Source: UBA8522 sp035528895
GTDB lineage: Bacteria; Acidobacteriota; Aminicenantia; Aminicenantales; UBA8522
Reading direction: 5' to 3'
Assembly: GCA_035528895.1 (NCBI GenBank)
Contig: DATKXS010000151.1
Span: forward strand, 1-64,000
Length of the DNA: 64,000 nucleotides
The notes below the pieces were generated by a model. That model was not told the DNA's origin and did not search any database. It was given only the letters and a program-made list of their open reading frames with translations. Both the position numbers and the translations under genes were made by a program. Positions 61,515 to 64,000 of the stretch are shown piece by piece (positions within the stretch are counted from its first letter, which is position 1; every line of letters starts with the position of its first letter).

Positions 61515-62297
61515 ATGAATTTTAAGAACCTGTTGACCAGGAAAAGCGACGGGATCGGTTGGATCACGATCAACCGTCCCGACAAGCTCAACGCTATGAA
61601 TATCGAGACCATCGAGGAGCTCAGGACCGCTTTCCGGGAGTTCGGCGACGATCCCGAGGTCAAGGCGGTCATTTTTACAGGGGCGGGGGAGAAGGCCTTC
61701 ATAGCGGGCGCCGACATCAGCGAGTTCATCCACCTCGATGCCGAGAAGGGCCGGGAGTACGCCCGCCGCGGCCAGGAGTTGACCAAGACGATCGAGGATT
61801 TTCCCAAGCCGGTGATCGCGGCGATCAACGGCTACGCTCTCGGCGGCGGCACCGAGTTCGCCCTCGCCTGTCACATCCGGCTGGCTTCCGAGAATGCCAA
61901 GCTGGGGCAACCCGAGGTCAAGCTGGGAATCATCCCCGGATACGGAGGGACCCAGCGGCTGGCCCGGCTGGTCGGGAAAGGCAAGGCCATGGAGATGATC
62001 CTTTCCGGACGCATTATCGAGGCCGGCGAAGCCTGCGAGATCGGACTCGTCAACAAAGTCGTTCCGGCGGCGGAGCTCTTGTCCGCGGCGGAAGCCATGG
62101 CCAAAGAAATAATCAGGAATGCCCCCCTTGCCTTGGCCTATTCCATCGAAGCGATCAACCACGGGCTGGACAGGACTCTGGCAGAGGGGCTGGAGCTCGA
62201 GGCCGAAATCTTCGGCCGCTCCTGCGCGACCGAGGACTTTCGCGAGGGAGCCAAGGCCTTTATCGAAAAAAGGAAACCGGATTTTCGCGGTCGATGA
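61515..62297 (+). CDS. Enoyl-CoA hydratase/isomerase family protein
   Basis: 260 residues of the crotonase fold. Typical motifs are NRPDKLNAMNIETIEEL, AFIAGADISEF (oxyanion hole), GYALGGGTEFALACHIRLAS and KLGIIPGYGGTQRLARLVG, with the catalytic glutamates in ALGGGTE and PGYGGTQ regions. It hydrates enoyl-CoA in beta-oxidation or in butyrate-type fermentation. The start at 61515 follows GAGGGAG. The next gene (ribH) starts 12 bp later. Confidence 0.93.
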   Translation: MNFKNLLTRKSDGIGWITINRPDKLNAMNIETIEELRTAFREFGDDPEVKAVIFTGAGEKAFIAGADISEFIHLDAEKGREYARRGQELTKTIEDFPKPVIAAINGYALGGGTEFALACHIRLASENAKLGQPEVKLGIIPGYGGTQRLARLVGKGKAMEMILSGRIIEAGEACEIGLVNKVVPAAELLSAAEAMAKEIIRNAPLALAYSIEAINHGLDRTLAEGLELEAEIFGRSCATEDFREGAKAFIEKRKPDFRGR

Positions 62298-62309
62298 AAG
62301 AGGTGTGAT

Positions 62310-62780
62310 ATGGAGACATACCAGGGTAAACTGCAGGCCAAAGGGTTCAAAATCGGCATCGTGGTCAGCCGCTTCAACAATTTCGTTTCCGAACGGCTCC
62401 TCGAGGGAGCTTTGGACGCCCTGACCAAGCTGGGCGCAGCCGAGACGGACATCACCGTTTTCAAGGTTCCGGGCTCGTTCGAGGTCCCTTTCCTGGTGAA
62501 GAAGCTGGCCCGGTCGAAAAAGGTGGACGGCATCATCTGCCTGGGCGCGCTCATCCGGGGCGATACCCCTCATTTCGATTACTTGAGCGCCGAGGTGACC
62601 AAGGGGATCGCCCAGATCGCCATGGACGAGGGGATCCCCTGCTCTTTCGGTATCCTGACGGTCGAGACGATCGAGCAGGGCATCGAGCGGGCCGGCGCAA
62701 AATCCGGCAACAAGGGGTGGGACGCCGCTCTTTCCGTCGTCGAGATGCTGAACCTGGTCAAGACCGCCAAGCTGGGCTGA
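62310..62780 (+). CDS. ribH: 6,7-dimethyl-8-ribityllumazine synthase
   Basis: 156 residues, standard length. Landmarks are GIVVSRFNNFVSERLLEGAL, KVPGSFEVPFLVKKLA, CLGALIRGDTPHFDY (catalytic His) and PCSFGILTVETIEQGIERA. It makes the riboflavin precursor lumazine from the butanone phosphate and the pyrimidine. It is followed by nusB at 12 bp, the ribH-nusB order common in bacteria. Confidence 0.96.
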   Translation: METYQGKLQAKGFKIGIVVSRFNNFVSERLLEGALDALTKLGAAETDITVFKVPGSFEVPFLVKKLARSKKVDGIICLGALIRGDTPHFDYLSAEVTKGIAQIAMDEGIPCSFGILTVETIEQGIERAGAKSGNKGWDAALSVVEMLNLVKTAKLG

Positions 62781-62792
62781 GGCTCGTGTCCC

Positions 62793-63248
62793 ATGGGCCA
62801 GAGACGGAAAGCCCGGGAAAGCGCTCTCCAGATCCTCTACCAGCTGGAGTTCGATGAGACCGGGGCCCGGAAGGCGGTCGATTCCTTCTGGAGGAAGAAG
62901 AAGGCGCCGGCCGAGACAAAGGACTACTGCCGCTGGCTGGTCGAAGGGATCCTGGCCGATCGGGGCGAGATCGACGAAGCCATCCAGTCCATTTCCGAAC
63001 ACTGGCGCATCGCCCGCATGGCGCTCGTCGACCGGAACATCCTGCGTTTGGCGGCCTTTGAGCTTCTCCGCGCCGACCCCATCGCTCCGGCGATCGTCAT
63101 CAACGAGGCCATTGAGATCGCCAAAAAATACAGCGGCCCGGAGGCGGCCACCTTTGTCAACGGGATCCTGGATGCCCTGAGAAAGAAGATTCAAGCTGGA
63201 GCCAAGCCCGAGCGCGAGGTCAAACATGTCCGAAAAGACAGACAATAA
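62793..63248 (+). CDS. nusB: Transcription antitermination factor NusB
   Basis: 151 residues. It begins GQRRKARESALQILYQLEF, the RNA-binding N-terminal arginine-rich helix of NusB, and contains ALVDRNILRLAAFELL and PAIVINEAIEIAKKYSGPEAATFVNGILDAL. NusB with S10 binds boxA of rRNA leaders. Its 3' end overlaps the lysS start by 23 bp. Confidence 0.95.
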   Translation: MGQRRKARESALQILYQLEFDETGARKAVDSFWRKKKAPAETKDYCRWLVEGILADRGEIDEAIQSISEHWRIARMALVDRNILRLAAFELLRADPIAPAIVINEAIEIAKKYSGPEAATFVNGILDALRKKIQAGAKPEREVKHVRKDRQ

Positions 63249-64000
63249 GGAAAAACCAAGCCCCACCGAAGAGCCCAAAAAGACTGACCAGGACATCTCC
63301 CGGGAAGAAAAGATCGTCAAGCTGGCCGAAGCAGGAGTCGATCTCTTTCCCCACCGGGCGGAGAGAACGCACTCCGTGTTCGAGGTCGTCGGGGACTTCG
63401 CGGCCTTGAAGCCGGAAGAGCTCGAGAAGAAGAAGGTCGAGGTCGTCGTCCCGGGCCGGATCCTGTCGATCCGCAAGATGGGCCGGGCGACCTTCGCCAC
63501 GGTCTCCGATAGCCGGGCCAAGCTCCAGATCTATCTCCGGGAGGACCGCATCGGCGAGAAGGCCTACAGGCTTTGGCAGCTTCTGGACATCGGCGACTTC
63601 GTCAACATCCGGGGAACCCTCTTCAAGACCAGGACCGGGGAGTTGACCGTCCTGGTTCAGGCCTACACGTTGCTGGCCAAATGTCTGCACCCATTGCCGG
63701 AGAAATGGCATGGCCTCCAGGACGTTGAATTGCGCTACCGCCGCCGGTATCTGGACCTCATCATGAACCCGGAGGTCGGCGAAGTCTTCCGGCTGCGCAG
63801 CCGGATGATCGCCGAGATCCGCCGGTTCTTCGACAGCCGTGGCTATATAGAGGTCGAAACGCCGATGATGCAGCCTATCCCGGGGGGGGCGTTGGCCCGG
63901 CCGTTCAAGACGTTCCACAACGCCCTTGGGATCGACCTCTATCTGCGGATCGCGCCCGAACTCTACCTGAAGCGCCTCACCGTGGGCGGGATGGAGAAAG
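63226..64000 (+). CDS. lysS: Lysyl-tRNA synthetase, class II (N-terminal part)
   Basis: The first ~258 codons are present; the gene runs off the right edge. A charged leader (SEKTDNKEKPSPTEEPKK) precedes the OB-fold anticodon-binding domain (VVVPGRILSIRKMGRATFATVSD). Class II motif 1 follows (RRRYLDLIMNPEV, then SRGYIEVETPMMQPIPGGALARPF) and the start of motif 2 (LYLRIAPELYLKRLTVGG). The ATG at 63226 follows GCGAGGT, inside the nusB 3' end. The open frame has no stop before the window ends. Confidence 0.95.
   Translation, partial: MSEKTDNKEKPSPTEEPKKTDQDISREEKIVKLAEAGVDLFPHRAERTHSVFEVVGDFAALKPEELEKKKVEVVVPGRILSIRKMGRATFATVSDSRAKLQIYLREDRIGEKAYRLWQLLDIGDFVNIRGTLFKTRTGELTVLVQAYTLLAKCLHPLPEKWHGLQDVELRYRRRYLDLIMNPEVGEVFRLRSRMIAEIRRFFDSRGYIEVETPMMQPIPGGALARPFKTFHNALGIDLYLRIAPELYLKRLTVGGMEK

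Noticed and set aside
1..64000. CRISPR array, rRNA genes or prophage structural genes
   Set aside because: No regularly spaced direct repeats, rRNA sequence or capsid/tail-type proteins were recognised.

Overview
The window is a GC-rich bacterial chromosome segment (about 60% GC by eye). It combines a bacterial Wood-Ljungdahl CODH/ACS operon, several non-pyrrolysine MttB-family methyltransferases, an S55 (SpoIVB-like) protease-domain protein, outer-membrane features (a beta-barrel protein, a lipoprotein-type signal) and folate-independent methionine synthase candidates. I infer an anaerobic, diderm, amino-acid- or methyl-compound-using bacterium. Candidatus Aminicenantes or a relative of the Acidobacteriota is my best guess, but no rRNA is present to prove it.

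Region 1 (1-7417) is an accessory island. It holds the cut end of an mttB-like gene and four copies (A-D) of an IS91-like terminal sequence, two of them fused head-to-head as a large inverted repeat. It also holds a GT39-type membrane glycosyltransferase, an IS91 transposase fragment that has cut off the end of a class-C beta-lactamase-family hydrolase, a truncated PD40 propeller gene, a CPBP protease, and an XRE regulator plus tyrosine integrase ending 14 bp before tRNA-Lys(CTT).

Region 2 (7432-13369) is housekeeping: a GspG-like pseudopilin, a MinD-like ATPase with a DnaJ-HTH fusion, rpoZ, a CYTH protein, a polyprenyl diphosphate synthase, YajQ, and a PocR-AraC regulator.

Region 3 (13432-29930) is a 16.5-kb unidirectional gene run divergent from the PocR-AraC regulator. 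In order: corrinoid protein, CooC ATPase, core-MetE-like protein, CooS, AcsB, second CooC, AcsD, AcsC, RACE corrinoid activator, homocysteine methyltransferase, second corrinoid protein, MttB, MttB. No acsE-type methyl-H4folate methyltransferase is present. The layout suggests that methyl groups enter from methylated amines or betaines through MttB and corrinoid proteins. They could then be condensed to acetyl-CoA by CODH/ACS or passed to homocysteine by either of two folate-independent routes.

Region 4 (30025-42752) is mixed: TatD, a DUF885 protein, FabH-like KAS III, a DsbD-alpha-like protein, an NAD-dependent epimerase, the S55 protein with a beta-propeller protein, EF-P, an MBL-fold hydrolase and an amidohydrolase. 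A 117-nt cloverleaf-like palindromic element follows at 42789-42905.

Region 5 (43009-54268) is a second long same-strand run: alanine dehydrogenase, a NuoE/NuoF/NuoG-like NADH module, NfnA/NfnB-like transhydrogenase subunits, a CoA-transferase, RNase HIII and an AlaX-like editing protein. It reads as a redox and amino-acid fermentation module. The NuoG-like subunit has a molybdopterin fold without a Cys/Sec metal ligand.

Region 6 (54324-64000) holds two MacB-type permeases without an ATPase, an orphan pyruvate-kinase C-domain protein, an outer-membrane beta-barrel protein, an RsuA-family pseudouridine synthase, a Lon-family protease, enoyl-CoA hydratase, ribH, nusB and the start of lysS. A 27-bp inverted repeat sits between the Lon-like gene and the hydratase.
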